From Apteryx mantelli (lineage: Eukaryota; Chordata; Aves; Apterygiformes; Apterygidae): 64,000 nucleotides of DNA. Under the pieces are notes generated by a model. That model made no database searches, was not told where the DNA came from, and worked only from the letters and a program-made list of their open reading frames with translations. Below are positions 36,836-49,150 of the stretch, piece by piece. Both the position numbers and the translations under genes were made by a program. How positions within the stretch are numbered: position 1 is the first letter of the stretch; each line of letters begins with the position of its first letter. Location of the stretch: the NCBI RefSeq assembly GCF_036417845.1, contig NC_089979.1:48058775-48122774 (forward strand). Direction: 5' to 3'.

Positions 36836-39800
36836 GTACTCAGAATGTATGTGCAGCATCTAGATTACATATGGTAACTTTCTAAGTTGGCAGAATGTGT
36901 TTTCTGCTCTGAATCTCAAAAGCCTTTTGATAATGCTGCTACTGCATCATTACTCTTGTCCTATGAGAAATCTCAATCTCTTAAAAGTCTATTTGTTTAA
37001 TGTGTTGAGTTGTTGTTAGTCACTAATGGTGGCACGGATATTTGCACTCCCGTGGTTTGTGGTCCAGGATGGTCCAATGATTAGCACTAGCATCACCATC
37101 TTGTCTGCTCAGCATTTTCTGGTTAGATTTATCTAGGAATACTTTGTGAAACCCAATGGTGTAAGATACTTGGAGAAACAGTCAGTTTCTGGTTCTCATT
37201 TTGGCTCAATATCCCAGCTACTTGGCACTGGAAAGATTTTGGTGCCTTAAAGCATACTCAGGTATCTAGTGACCTTCATGGTGCACACTTAGCTATCTAG
37301 ACACATGTCATGTGTTTCTAGGGTTAAGTAGCACATGACTGGGGACTTTAAATGTGGGTTTATACCCTGATATGGATGCTAAAAGCAATGTGATGCTAAG
37401 TTCCTCTTGTTGTTCTAATCCTTGCTCTTTCTATACCTCAGGTCTCCATCTGCAGAGTCTCCATTTGCACAGTAAAAAGAGATGTAAAATACAGGGGTAT
37501 TGAGGATAAATATATTCAATATCACTTAAATACAGCAAGGTTGGAGAACTAAGATATGCTTCAAATAGAAAATATTGTGTATAGTCAACACACAAAAAAA
37601 ACTTTTCTCACCCTTACTCATTTCCTAAGTGACAGCAATGGACACTGCAATGTATGAAACACAAAGAATTTACAAATGAATAGGCAGAAACAGAGAAAAT
37701 GGGATGTAAACTGTAAGCCTAGAAGGAATATGTTGGGATTGTTTGTATTTTAATGTTTGGTTTGATTCAGTCTGTGTGGGCATTGCTTACAAGGGAACCA
37801 GTCACAGAAAAGGTCAGAAAACGTCAGTGTCAGACAGTATGGGTCTGATCTGACAGGCTTTCAGGAAAAAAAAAAAGTGTTCTGCATTAAGGGTGAGGAC
37901 ACAGTTTTCAGTAAAAACGTTCTGGGATAAGTTTCTGTTCTGCAAGCCTAAAATTGAAATTTCATTGCAACAGGTATGGAAACTGTTTCTTACAGTGTAT
38001 CTAGGATCTCGAAACTAAGAAGGAACAAAGAGTTTTCTTAAAGTTCTTTTTAATGCTTACTACACACTGATTACCAAACATTTTTTTTTCTAGAAAAGCC
38101 TAATTTGCTTACACAAATTCTAAAATGCATGTTCAGCTGGGTATTTGCATGCACTGTTCAGCTTCTCTAGGGGTTTCATTCAAATAATAAAACATGAAGA
38201 AATGATGTAGAGTAAAACTACATAAACAAAGAGGCAAAATTACATGGAGCTGAAGCTAACCATGATATTTTCCTAAATTACCCACCTAATTGTTGTATAG
38301 GCTGGCAGTTCTGGTGATCACAATACTCAGCATTGTACTGATAACCAACTTGTCATTGTATAATACTCTATTTTATGGTTAGAAATGTTTTAAATAAAAG
38401 TTAAATTTGGAAATATGTGCAATTAGTACAATGTCCTTTGAGGAATTAATCTGTAGCAAATCATCATCCGTGACAACTGTAGTGAGGAAAAATATTTTAT
38501 GTTGTTACTGTTTCTGGAATAATTCCATGAGTTTTTCTGGTTCCTTATCTAACCCTTTTCTGAAGTATACAGAAGAGCGTATCAAGAAGCTTTCATAAAT
38601 ATGCAAACTTTACTTCCAAATGACCACACACTTTCGGACTTATCATATTTGTCTCCCAAAATGTAAGCCTCCTCATGCTGAGCCCATGTTGGTAAAGCAT
38701 GTTTTTTACCCCTTTTGAAGTGTGTGATTAATGCATCCAGATGTGATGAGGGAGAGCCTGTGACACAGGCTGCACTAGGGAGTGTGACTGGTAGGCCCAT
38801 TGAGTGCCAAGCTTTTCTGCATTGTATTGGCTGTATTGGATCCCACTTCTTGCAGTGCAGTGGATCAGTCTATTTGTGATAACAGGCACAACCCTGCAGA
38901 GAGATTACAGGTCAGCTGCTTCTTGCTACTTGAAAGCAGCAGACAGGCTGCAACCTGCACTGTGCTGCACACAGAGATGGTGGTGGTGGTAGAAGAATGT
39001 AAGAATATAGTCAAAGCAGTGAGTATCTCTCTAAATGTGTGAAACCTGACAGGTCTTTGACAGTCAGAGAGACTTGGCTTTTCATTTCAGTCGATTTAAG
39101 TCATGATCCCTTTGTGAGAAAAAAAAATGTTGTAATTGATATACAAGTTGAAAAAGTATTCTGTTATTAGTTATTAGCACACATGGAAATGCAACTCTTA
39201 TTAGAGGAGACAGTCTCATAGGCTATCTTCCTTCATTATTCTGGATGTATCAGTTTTATTTGTTTGCTTTTTTTTTTTCTCAGACAGATACACATCACAG
39301 ATACTGAGATCTGTAGAGAACAGAATATATCCTGCAACTTCATGTTAATATGTACACTAAGTTGACAGTGTAGTGTTGGCATGATGTGTGGGTGGATCTT
39401 TGTTCTTTGCAGCGCCCCACTGAAATCAAGCAGACTGGTTTTGGGTGTACAAAGCTCAGATTAAGGTTTCTGACTGCCACAAAGAGCAAATGAATGGGTG
39501 GTTTTGTCTGGGTTACTTCCAGATAGTTCATAGTGAATATTTATTTCCTTTATCCAGAACTTGGGGTAAAAACAATTTTCTGTCTCAAAATTTTCTGGAA
39601 GTACAGGTCAAGCTTTGTTTTACTGTATATTTTGATGTTTTTGCATTTCCAGATTTTTTTTTAACTAAGCTGAAAGGAAATTAATAGTATGAATCATTTT
39701 AATTTGCTGACCATGGAACATGATTATTGTACAAATATTATTCTGGAGTAAAATGTTGCTAATATCCTGGGTTTATCATGTATATTAAAGATACCTACAT

Positions 39801-42800
39801 ACTTTTTTTTCATCTTTTAAAAAGGACAACAAGATCAACTCCATACCATCTCAGTATTGCAAAACTATTCTGCTTTATAAGCAGCTATAAGCTAGTCTCA
39901 ATTTTCTTAAATCATGACTTCTCATTTTCTTAATTCAAGTGGGAGCATCTGAAAAGTTTCACGGAAGTTAGCAACAGTGAATCGTGTAATGAGCATCACA
40001 CTCTTAAATGCACACGATGTTCATCATCTCAAACAGTCTGAAACAATTGTGTGCGTCATTCTAGTTCCCTTGTCAAGTATAATGCCATAACTGAATCTTC
40101 TTAGAAAACATTTGTCTTTATTAAATTCAACCAGCATATGCAGATTTGCAAACTAACTATAGGTATTTCCTAATCAATAGATCATGGTCAGACCCTAGAC
40201 TGAGTTTCTCTGCAAGCTTTCTCTTGCTTTCACCTCTTGAGCCATGCCCAAGCTTCCCCCCACCCCTCCCCTTGTTGAATTCAGTATGTTTGTTAAAGGA
40301 CAGGTTTTCTGTGACTGTAGTTTCCATCAAGGTCTCCCAGTGGATCTACACCTGGGTGCCCAACAAATGCACAACAAGAAGTTTAATTTCTGTTCTGTAT
40401 TTTCTCTTTCCACTTGCTCAAATATGATGCCATGGCATTTCTTAGCTGAATTACAGATGGAGAACATGGTATATGTTAGAACTCCACAAATAAAGTTCAT
40501 TTCTCCATATTTGTTTTTTCAGTCAGACTGGTTTAATTGAAAAATAGTGGGATCCAGAGTTAGTCAGAAGTGAACATGCTTTATTTTGGTATAATGACTG
40601 AAAGCAATCCTTGTGCAAAGCTGCAGCATTTAGATAGAGTCAACACCAGTGAGTCAGTTGCTTGAAGACAGCCATGGGAGCTTACGGGCTTCCTTTATAT
40701 GTGATAATAGAATTAACTTTTGCATTGCCTTTGACTGGTGATGGGGACCAAATAAGCAAACTTGAACTGAAAAGTATTGTTCTTTTATGTACTATGGGTG
40801 CAATGCAGTTGAGGTTAGATCTCCCCACTTTGGTAACTGGAATGAATTGTTCTGAATGTGATGTCTCTGCCTTCCCTGGCAAAGAAGAGTATAAAATTAC
40901 TAACACAAACTATATTCCATACACCTGTATGTTTTGAATTGCTCCATAATTCCTATTTAAACTGAGTAGCAATGATATTTCTGGTATCTCATATCTACCA
41001 CAATACCTTAGACAGAATTAGATGTTTCCCTAAGAGCCCACAGAATATAAGAAGAAGCAGAGCTGTAACTTACTCACTGCTCTCTAATAGAGATAGAATG
41101 AAGGGAAGATGCATTCTTCTTTCATTTGAAATTGGGAGTAATTCTGCAGAAATTAATGGAGCTCCCCAGTGCAAGATGGATATGAAAGAAGAGTCTGGCC
41201 CAGAGGTTATAAATTAAGTGTAAGTGAAATTCAGAAAGAGAGACAGATTTGTGCAATAAGAAGCTATGTAAAATAAAGTATATTCTATCTGACTGGCTGA
41301 GAACAAAAATGAATCAGAATATTAACAAATACTGCAGACTAAGAAATAACTTCTGCTTCACTGCCTCTTTCTTTCCCTCCTTCTTCTGCTAGTTTCACAT
41401 TGCCTGAGGTTATTGACAAAACTAACTGATATAATCTTCTTCTTCATGCAAGTGATTAAAAGAACCCCTTCAGACATAAATTATAATATCACTGAACCTG
41501 GAAGGAAACAATGTATTAAATACATATTTAAAAGAATTTCTGAATTCTGAACTTAACTCATTAAAAGGAAACCACAATGTACTAACTAATTTGTTTTGTT
41601 TTGGTAAATCCTAAGGTAATTTCAGGTGACTCTGTAGTATATTGTTGTGTATGTCAGATGTTGTACATCACTAACTAGCACTCATCTCAGTCTGATGGCT
41701 ATAGAGAAGCATAAAAGATTGTGAATCACTGCTTGTAAAAATAGTCTAAGCCACCCCCTTCCTCCTCAATAAAAATATAAAAAGTTGAAAAGGATGAGGC
41801 TGAGGAGAACGAAAGACAAGTAGCTGAATGGAGAAAAGGGACATTTGCAAAAAATACTGCTTTTTCTAGAAATGATTCTTGTCTGCCTCATCTGTCTGTG
41901 CTAAAAGAAGTGTCCTGTGTTGATTTAATGGCTGGAGTGGTGTTCAGATAGTAAGGAAAGTCATAGAAACCTAGATAAATGCAGAAAAATATAGTAAATT
42001 AGAAAGCTTCTTCAGCTAGAATTGTTTCTTATTGAAAATTTTCTTTGGCAGTGAACTGCTACTATTCATTAAAAGGAAAAGGTGAGGACTGACTTATGAT
42101 CCAGTCACGTATTTGTAGTTGAAGTTCATCTTTTGTCCTGTACACTAATATGGTGGGTTGATTTCAATAGGATATGATCTTCATCTGGAATGAGTTGAAT
42201 GGCTGTTCTTGGGAATGTCGTGCTCAGGAGACACTGAAGTTTTAAGTTTCTTATAGGCAGATGTGCATGTATAATTGCTTTTAAGACCTTGCACGGTGTG
42301 GCTGGTTTAAAATATGTGATATTCCCTTTACCAGACAAAACCCAGAAATTAATTCCTGTTTTTTTTCAAGACTAGAGCTGATTAGTCTTTGACCTGAATT
42401 GGTTTTCTTCTTCATGATACATGAGCATATGCTTGCTCATATAGCAATCAACTGGAGCAATACTTCCATCTTGTGTCTGTGGCTTAATTGCTCACTGATT
42501 GTAAGCCTAAACCAGGCCAAAATAAGGCAGTATTATGCAAGCTGGGTAGTAGAACCTGATTCCCATTCCAAAGTTAGCAGAAAAGAACTGTTGTTTCAGC
42601 AATTAAATATCTCCACTTTACTTGGAGGTAGTTTTTATTACTTCTCTGTAGTTTCTCTTGCTGTTTTACTCTTGGAAATGAGATAGGAACTAAGAAAAGA
42701 GTGGGAATATATCTTTGTACAGTGCCTAATTTTGTGCCTATTTCAGCAGTTTTGGAAATCTGCTCAAGCAAGCATATTGAACAGAACCTAATTTTCCTAA

Positions 42801-43049
42801 TATCCTGGTTGTGTAACCAATGTGGCATCTTTTTTTTATGTGCGATAACTGTAGAAATGTTTTGAAGTCCTAGCTGACACATCCTTTCTGAGTAATATTT
42901 AATCTTCTTAGCAGACAATGCTTGAATTTACAGGAAGGGTACAAAATGAAGTGCATGTGATTAAGAAATAGTGTTCTTGGTCTTCAGAGAGTGTTTACAG
43001 GATAGGAAAGTTATCATCTGATCCCTTTCATATTTGGGAAAAGGTAGTA
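36836..43049. other. Intergenic DNA, no gene recognised
   Basis: AT-rich with unrecognised frames up to 114 codons (minus strand, 42574-42918). There is no RNA gene or full transposon that I can support. Confidence 0.5.
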
Positions 43050-43290
43050 TTATCTTTCCATTACAGAGCTAATCTGGGTAGCTGGTTCAGCTGACTGAGA
43101 AACAGGTTCGTGATTTCCCAAATCTTCTGAACTACTCAAAAAATTTACCCACTCTTTTGTTTTGGGCAATTTTGGGGACCCTGAACATGAGGGAGTTACT
43201 GGATCGTTTTGGAGGACTGTTGGCTCTGGACAAACTTCAGCACCTTCAGCACAAGCAACATTCAAAATTATAAACCCAGGGAAGCCAGGC
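43050..43290 (-). other. Protein-like open frame, possible exon or relic
   Basis: On the minus strand an open frame runs from just after a TGATTTAG (a possible AG acceptor) to a TAA stop at 43050. It covers about 80 codons, the first Met being codon 11 or so. The translation is rich in Pro, Glu, Ser and Thr (segments CPEPTVLQNDP, SCSGSPKLPKTKEWVNF and SSSEDLGNHEP), unlike the Phe/Leu/Ile-rich frames typical of this AT-rich DNA. Local GC is visibly higher than the flanks. I do not recognise the protein. It may be a terminal exon of an unknown minus-strand transcript, a decayed retrocopy, or chance. Confidence 0.3.
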
Positions 43291-45515
43291 AGTCTAAATC
43301 AGAAGCTTTTCTGTGCCCAGTAGCTAAGTTAAGGACAATGCATGAGCAAGGGCCCTGGTTAACTCTCTAGACAAGAAATATAATTAGTACATTTGGCACT
43401 ATGTCTTAAAATCACAGAAGGATTTCCTTAATTACTAGAATTGTTCTGTGTCAGTGGAACACTTATTGCATCTTCCATTTACATATAATAACCAGTGTTT
43501 GTTCTGTTCATTAACTTGGCCATCAAAGTTTATGTGTCAATTTATAATTTTCTCTATTACACCCATTGGGTTATATTTTTCAAAAGTGCTGGGGCTTAAG
43601 TTAAGCACTTCTCCCTAACTACCTCTCATAACCTTCATTGAACAACAAAACTTTGCAAAAATGCTGCAGTTGCTAGAAACATTGATTTGTTCCATCTCTA
43701 GTCCCAATACCACACTTTAAATATTCCCCCTGGAATTAATCTGCCAATAAATTTGTCCAGAGCTTATCACCATGGTTCCCACATACGACTGTATAGCTTA
43801 TTCACTTTCAATTAACAGATTATCTATACCCTTTTTGTGGCTGAAGCAAACTCAACCTTATTAAACCCAAACATACTGAAAGTTTTCCAGGAAAAATTGT
43901 CATCTCTTTCAGAGAAGTATATCAAATATGTGAAAAGTAGGGGATTCGCTTGAAATACTACTTTCCTTCTAAATAAATCAGACACAATAGGAATAATCAA
44001 ATCCAGAAATATATTAATAGAATTTATCAGAATTTTCTGTATTTTGGGAATTTTCTGGATTTCATTTGAAAAAAAAACAGATGTTGTAAGTATTCAGAGC
44101 AATCTACTTTGTCAGCAGATAGCACTGGCTTCAAACTTCCAAAAAAAATAGACTTATGGTGATGATGTTGGTCTATTTTGGGGAAATGTGGGTACACTTT
44201 TTATTTCTGCTCTGATTTTTCTGTCTATAAAATAGCAATAATACTTTTTTGTCTGGTTTTCAGCTGTTGACAATTGTGTTTTCTTCATGAGTAATACGAC
44301 TTTGATGAAAAAGTCTGGGAGATGTTCCTCCCTCTTAATGATGCAGAAGGAAGTTTAAAAAAAATCAAAAGACAGACATAAAAAACCACAGCAGAGTCTT
44401 CATTCTTTTTGAAAGAGGAAAAAGGAAGTCTCGAAATTTGGGATATGATTCATTTTCTTTTTATTTTTGAGGGCAGCACTACAGGTCTTATCTATTAAAT
44501 ATAAAATTCTTCAGGGCAGCTCTGTTTTCTACATTTCTTATGAAAATGACTATTGCAATAAGACTTCAATTTCTCTTAGAAAATAATGTAACAAATCTGA
44601 TAAAACTGAGAAAACTCTCTTTTATCTCCTCAATACTTTGCAGTAGAAAAACCTTGTAGATGTAGGGCTAGTTACTGAATTTAAACACTTACTTATTTGT
44701 CAGAGTATGCAGTCTCACTAGCTATTTACTTCATCATTACTAAAAACAACTATACATGTGAGTGTATGTATAAGGATAATTTAACATAACCATATCTAAA
44801 CAAAAAATACATTAAGCGTTCTAAAAGTCTCATAAGAATCCACAGAGCTAGGATCAAGGACTGGCAACAGGATCCAAATAAAAGTTGGCATGAGAGAATT
44901 TTTCATCAACTAATGAAACAAGGTACATCATTCCTTTTAAATCCAATTTAAATGGCCTCCTGTCCTACACCTAAGAGGATATTTCAAAGGAATCTGATCT
45001 TCCAAATCATTTATCTGAAATTTTTTAAAAAATAATTGGATGTATGTCATATAAAAAAATGAATGTTCCCTGCAGTTTTTAATGATGAATTATCTATTAT
45101 ATTTTAACAATTTTAATTTTGAGGATTTTGGTTCCATGGAAAAAGTGTGTGGAAAAAGTGGGAAAATAAAAGACAATAGAAGGATATCTGACAGAGAGCA
45201 AAGTAAATGCTCCAGATTTTCAGGTCAATTGTCTGCCGTTGAAAGTTTACAATCAATTGTTAAATTGGTTTATTACTAAGAAGAACACCTTTCTAGTTCA
45301 TTGTAAAGAGCTGGCATTTCTGTTCTTGCATAGCTAATTAAAATGAGTTATCTAGCTTTCAAGTGATCATTAATATGTGGGATCTAGACGACATTTTGTC
45401 TTGGGTCATTAACAGCTGATGCTTGCTGCAAATAACTCCCATAAGTGCTTTTAGCACGTCTTTTATGCTTTAGTCACTTGTAATCTATTCAAGAGTGTTG
45501 TGAGGTTATGAAGTG

Positions 45516-45528
45516 TGACCTGTGACCA
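45516..45528 (-). promoter_or_regulatory. DR1-type nuclear receptor motif
   Basis: TGACCTGTGACCA reads TGGTCA-C-AGGTCA on the minus strand: two AGGTCA-like half sites in direct repeat with one-base spacing, the form bound by HNF4, COUP-TF and PPAR/RXR. It is motif evidence only. Confidence 0.35.
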
Positions 45529-48525
45529 CGACATCAGCGTTCTTTCACAGGAACTATGCAACATGGAAATGAAATGCAAAAAGTGTATGCAGCAAATAAA
45601 GTACCCTAACAGAACCAACACTGCAATAGGTTAATGGCAATGATGGTGTGAGAAAGACCAACTGAAAGCAATCACTGGAGATGATGGGATCAGAAGAAGA
45701 GGTTGTGATCACAAAAGAATCTTCATTCTACAGACAGGACTGGCCCTAGAACATACTCCAGACAAGATATAGCCATTCTCAGCCATTACATGTACAATTC
45801 ATTTTGGCCTATTTTCATTTCCTTTCGTCCTTGCCTCAGTCTTTCCAGAGTCTAATGTTGCTTAGGTTTCTATTAGAAAAGTCTAAAAATGACAGATGTA
45901 AAAATCCAAACCCTAAAGATAAGATTAATTTGTTAGAGTTTAAACAAGTTACCTGGGCTCTACAGTGAGTTGAGATAAAAAATAATAATTCCTGAAGGCT
46001 AGTCATCTCATGATAAGTTGGATATTTAACATATTTCAGATGTCTAAAACTAGAAATGTGAACCTTCATTGCCTTGCTCCTGCAAGATGCAAATGATAGA
46101 GATATCATTTGCATCTATGCAAGCTGAGTAAAAATAATCTTTAATTTAAATACTTGTCTCTCTCTCTCCTGTTGACCTAGATGGCATAAGGTAACGGAGG
46201 CAGGCTGTTGTTTTCAGATTGATTATTCATCACTAAATAATTTCTAGCTTTTAGCATCCTGGAGAAATGGGAGTGCTTTTCTCTTAACTGTAGGGTGCTT
46301 GAGCATACAGCTCTTCGATAACCAAAGTTTATTTCTCTATTTTTTGCTGATTATGTACTATGGATGGAAAATTTTAAAATAAGAACTCAATTTATATCCA
46401 TAGATTGAAAGATGGATGATATATTTATCCATATGCTCTGCAAAAAAATGCTGTATTTATCTGTATTGCAAACTACAGAATTATGCACAATTGGTGCTAT
46501 TAAGGCTGCCACCCTCTTGCCATACAGTTCTTTTTTTTTTTTCTTTCTTTATTCTCCTTAAGTTGTGTACCCTCTCTATCACAGGTATCTTCTTTCCCTC
46601 TGGGAAGCATTCATTAACAAGGTGGTTCAATTTTACTCTTTCCTTCTTTTTATTTCTAAAGGCTATTCCCTCCTGTTCAGATATTGTGTCATTTTACTGT
46701 TTTATAAACTGAGGCAACAGCAAACATTGACCCTTGATAAAGAAGTGGATTTCTGTTTGTCTTCTATAATCTGCTGAATAGGCTGATCTTTGGCTTACTG
46801 GAATTGTGACATTTTGCAGCAGCTGAGGATCTGAGTCTGGTTTCTGATTTCCTACTAGAGAAGCTAATGCTGTATGTGTAGGAAATGTTCCAAAATATAG
46901 TATTTGTAGAAAATAATTCAAGACATGCTATGTAATTTAGGAAATAGCATCAATCCATAAAACATTGAGAAATATAATTCAGTGTTGTGCCTTTTCATCT
47001 GAAGATCTCAGTGTGCATAACGGAAGTGACATGTCCATTTTTCAGCCTAGAAACTGATGACCATCAGCGAAGGATTTTGAACTAAGCCACCTTGAATACA
47101 GAAATAACTAAAATGAAAACATGATTTTTCAGGAAATTAAAGGTAGAAACTATTTTCTGTTGAATAACAAATATTATCAATTACTATTTTTTTTTTGTGA
47201 TGTGGGATTATTTGTTTTTAAATGCTTCTTTGGTTCATATAAATATTTATTTCCCAAAACTTGTATTTACTGAAAAGACTATATAAGAAAAAGAAAACAG
47301 GAGATGAAGAAAACAGAGATCATGAAAGCAAGTAAGACAATAAAAAGACAAGTGATAAAACAAATATCACAGCAAGGGCACTGAAAATCATCTATATAAC
47401 ACAACTGGGACAAAAAAAAAAAAGTAACTAGAAACTTAAATTAACAGACCACATAGATGTTGATTAACTGTTTCAGTGTTGGTTAGCTGGTTTGTGCATA
47501 AGTTCTCCAATGTAAAGCTGTTCCTGTGACATTTTGTTTGCTTTCCACAGAAGTTAAGTTGCATTTTTTTTTCCCTTGGGAGTAGTGAATTGGAACCTTT
47601 TAGTTAGGCAATTAGCTAGAAACTACTGGGAGGGTACCCAGTGATATAGAAAGAGTAGTTTCCTGACTTTATAAAATTGGATGATACAACTGGGTGAAGA
47701 ATTTAGCAACTTTATATTTATTGAGATATGGATATATAACAACCAGTAAATGACTTAAGTAGAAGTAACTTTTTAACTTTTAACATGAACATTTCAAAAG
47801 CAAAACTCCCCCCAAATATTTCTTTATATTCTTGTTTTAACTATTACTGGTAGGAATGATTTTATTTTGGGTTACCTGTACTGTTAAAACAACATTTGAT
47901 CGTAGGGTGAACCTCTTCATGAAAGCTAAGTTTTCCTCCCACTTCTGTACGAGCCTGTAAATGAAGCTGCATGGGTTAGTTCTAGAATAGGCACTGCTAG
48001 TGATGTATAGACTCAAGATTAACTAGAAAATGATGCCTTTCGTTCCATGGAGGTAATCTTTCTAAATTAGTAATTGAGCCTTTTTATAAGAAACGACATC
48101 TGGATCTACTTCAAACCAAAAAAAGCAGTCCTAGCCAGAAAAGTTAAATATGACTGAAACTTGAACCTAGTGGTCATCTATTACTTTAATTGAAGATAAA
48201 AGGAAATGATTCTGCAAAATAGCAGAGGCTGGGAAACATACTGAAGGAATGCTGGAAATATGGAATACAAGGCCATATCTGATGTTTTATTTCATTGCAT
48301 CATTGCATCTGTGAAAGAAAACTGGTTCACAAAACCTTCTTGATACATAGTACTCTCCTTTGGTAGCAACTGCAGTATACTTACAAACTTACTTTTGAGT
48401 AGAGAACTGAGAGATGACAATTACTAAAATAAGCTGCAAGTTCAAAGTTATATTACCAGAAAAACTTAATACATTTCCATAATCCTTTCAATTTGATGTT
48501 TAATGGGATTATAATTGATGTAATG

Positions 48526-48544
48526 AGGTTAGATCACATGACCT
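48526..48544. promoter_or_regulatory. Inverted AGGTCA-like half sites, 7-base spacer
   Basis: AGGTTA, seven bases, then TGACCT forms an inverted pair of nuclear-receptor-like half sites. This could be coincidence. Confidence 0.2.
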
Positions 48545-48707
48545 CAACCTTGAGCACATTATTTTTGTTCTCAGTATTTATTTGTGTGAGTTTTATGTGT
48601 CACGGTGCCACAATGAGGAACACTAACTTTCCTTCCTAGATTACTCTCTAGATCACCCTGAAACAATTTGATTTATATCTTTAAACATCTTAATTAACAT
48701 CATTTGT

Positions 48708-49150
48708 AGCAGGGCTACAAAGATGATTAGGGGACTGGAGCATCTCTCTTATGAGGAAAGACTCAGAGAGCTGGGCCTGTTTAGCTTGGAGAAGAGAAGA
48801 CTGAGGGGGGATCTTATCAATGTGTACAAGTATCTGAAGGGAGGGTGTCAAGAGGATGGGACCAGACTCTTTTCAGTGGTGCCCAGTGACAGGACGCGAG
48901 GCAACAGGCACAAACTGAAACACAGACAATTCCATCTGAACATGAGGAAATACTTTTTCACTGTGAGGGTAACAGAGCACTGGAACAGGTTGCCCAGAGA
49001 GGTTGTGGAGTCTCCTTCTCCGGAGATATTCAAAACCCACCTGGATGCAATCCTGTGCAATATGCTCTAGGTGACCCTGCTTGAGCAGGGGGGTTGGACT
49101 AGATGATCTCCAGAGGTCCCTTCCAACCTCAGCAATTCTGTGATTCTGTG
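48708..49150 (+). mobile_element. CR1 LINE, 5'-truncated 3' end
   Basis: This is a typical avian CR1 tail. It starts abruptly in the coding region (AGGGCTACAAAGATGATTAG), runs through the end of ORF2 and the short 3' region (GGTTGGACTAGATGATCTCC, TCCCTTCCAACCTC), and ends in two tandem ATTCTGTG octamers at 49135-49150. 5' truncation and lack of a poly(A) tail are normal for CR1. Its good preservation suggests it is the youngest CR1 in the window. Confidence 0.97.
48723..49070 (+). pseudogene. CR1 ORF2 C-terminal remnant
   Basis: One hundred and fifteen codons remain open from an internal Met to the natural stop (TAG). The segments [31 protein letters not shown] and [14 protein letters not shown] are hallmarks of the extreme C-terminus of the CR1 endonuclease/reverse transcriptase protein. 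The endonuclease and the catalytic reverse transcriptase motifs lie upstream in a full element and are missing here, so the copy cannot move by itself. Confidence 0.95.

Larger units (their letters stand above)
43291..48707. other. Intergenic DNA, no gene recognised
   Basis: AT-rich with short frames only. It contains a candidate nuclear-receptor-type site at 45516-45528 within an AT-rich, homeodomain-motif-rich stretch (about 45330-45530), and a pyrimidine run near 46530-46560. Confidence 0.5.

Noticed and set aside
42574-42918. 114-codon minus-strand frame as a gene
   Set aside because: Lys/Ile-rich, AT-driven composition, no motif, and no splice or promoter context; a frame of this length is expected about once by chance in this much AT-rich DNA.
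46685-46745. Another MIR-like piece (AAACTGAGGCAACAG)
   Set aside because: The match is too short to separate from chance without an alignment.
46416-46777. Hydrophobic frames (98 and 70 codons) suggesting a membrane protein
   Set aside because: The Phe/Leu richness comes from a pyrimidine run (TTTTCTTTCTTTATTCTCC region), not from a conserved protein.
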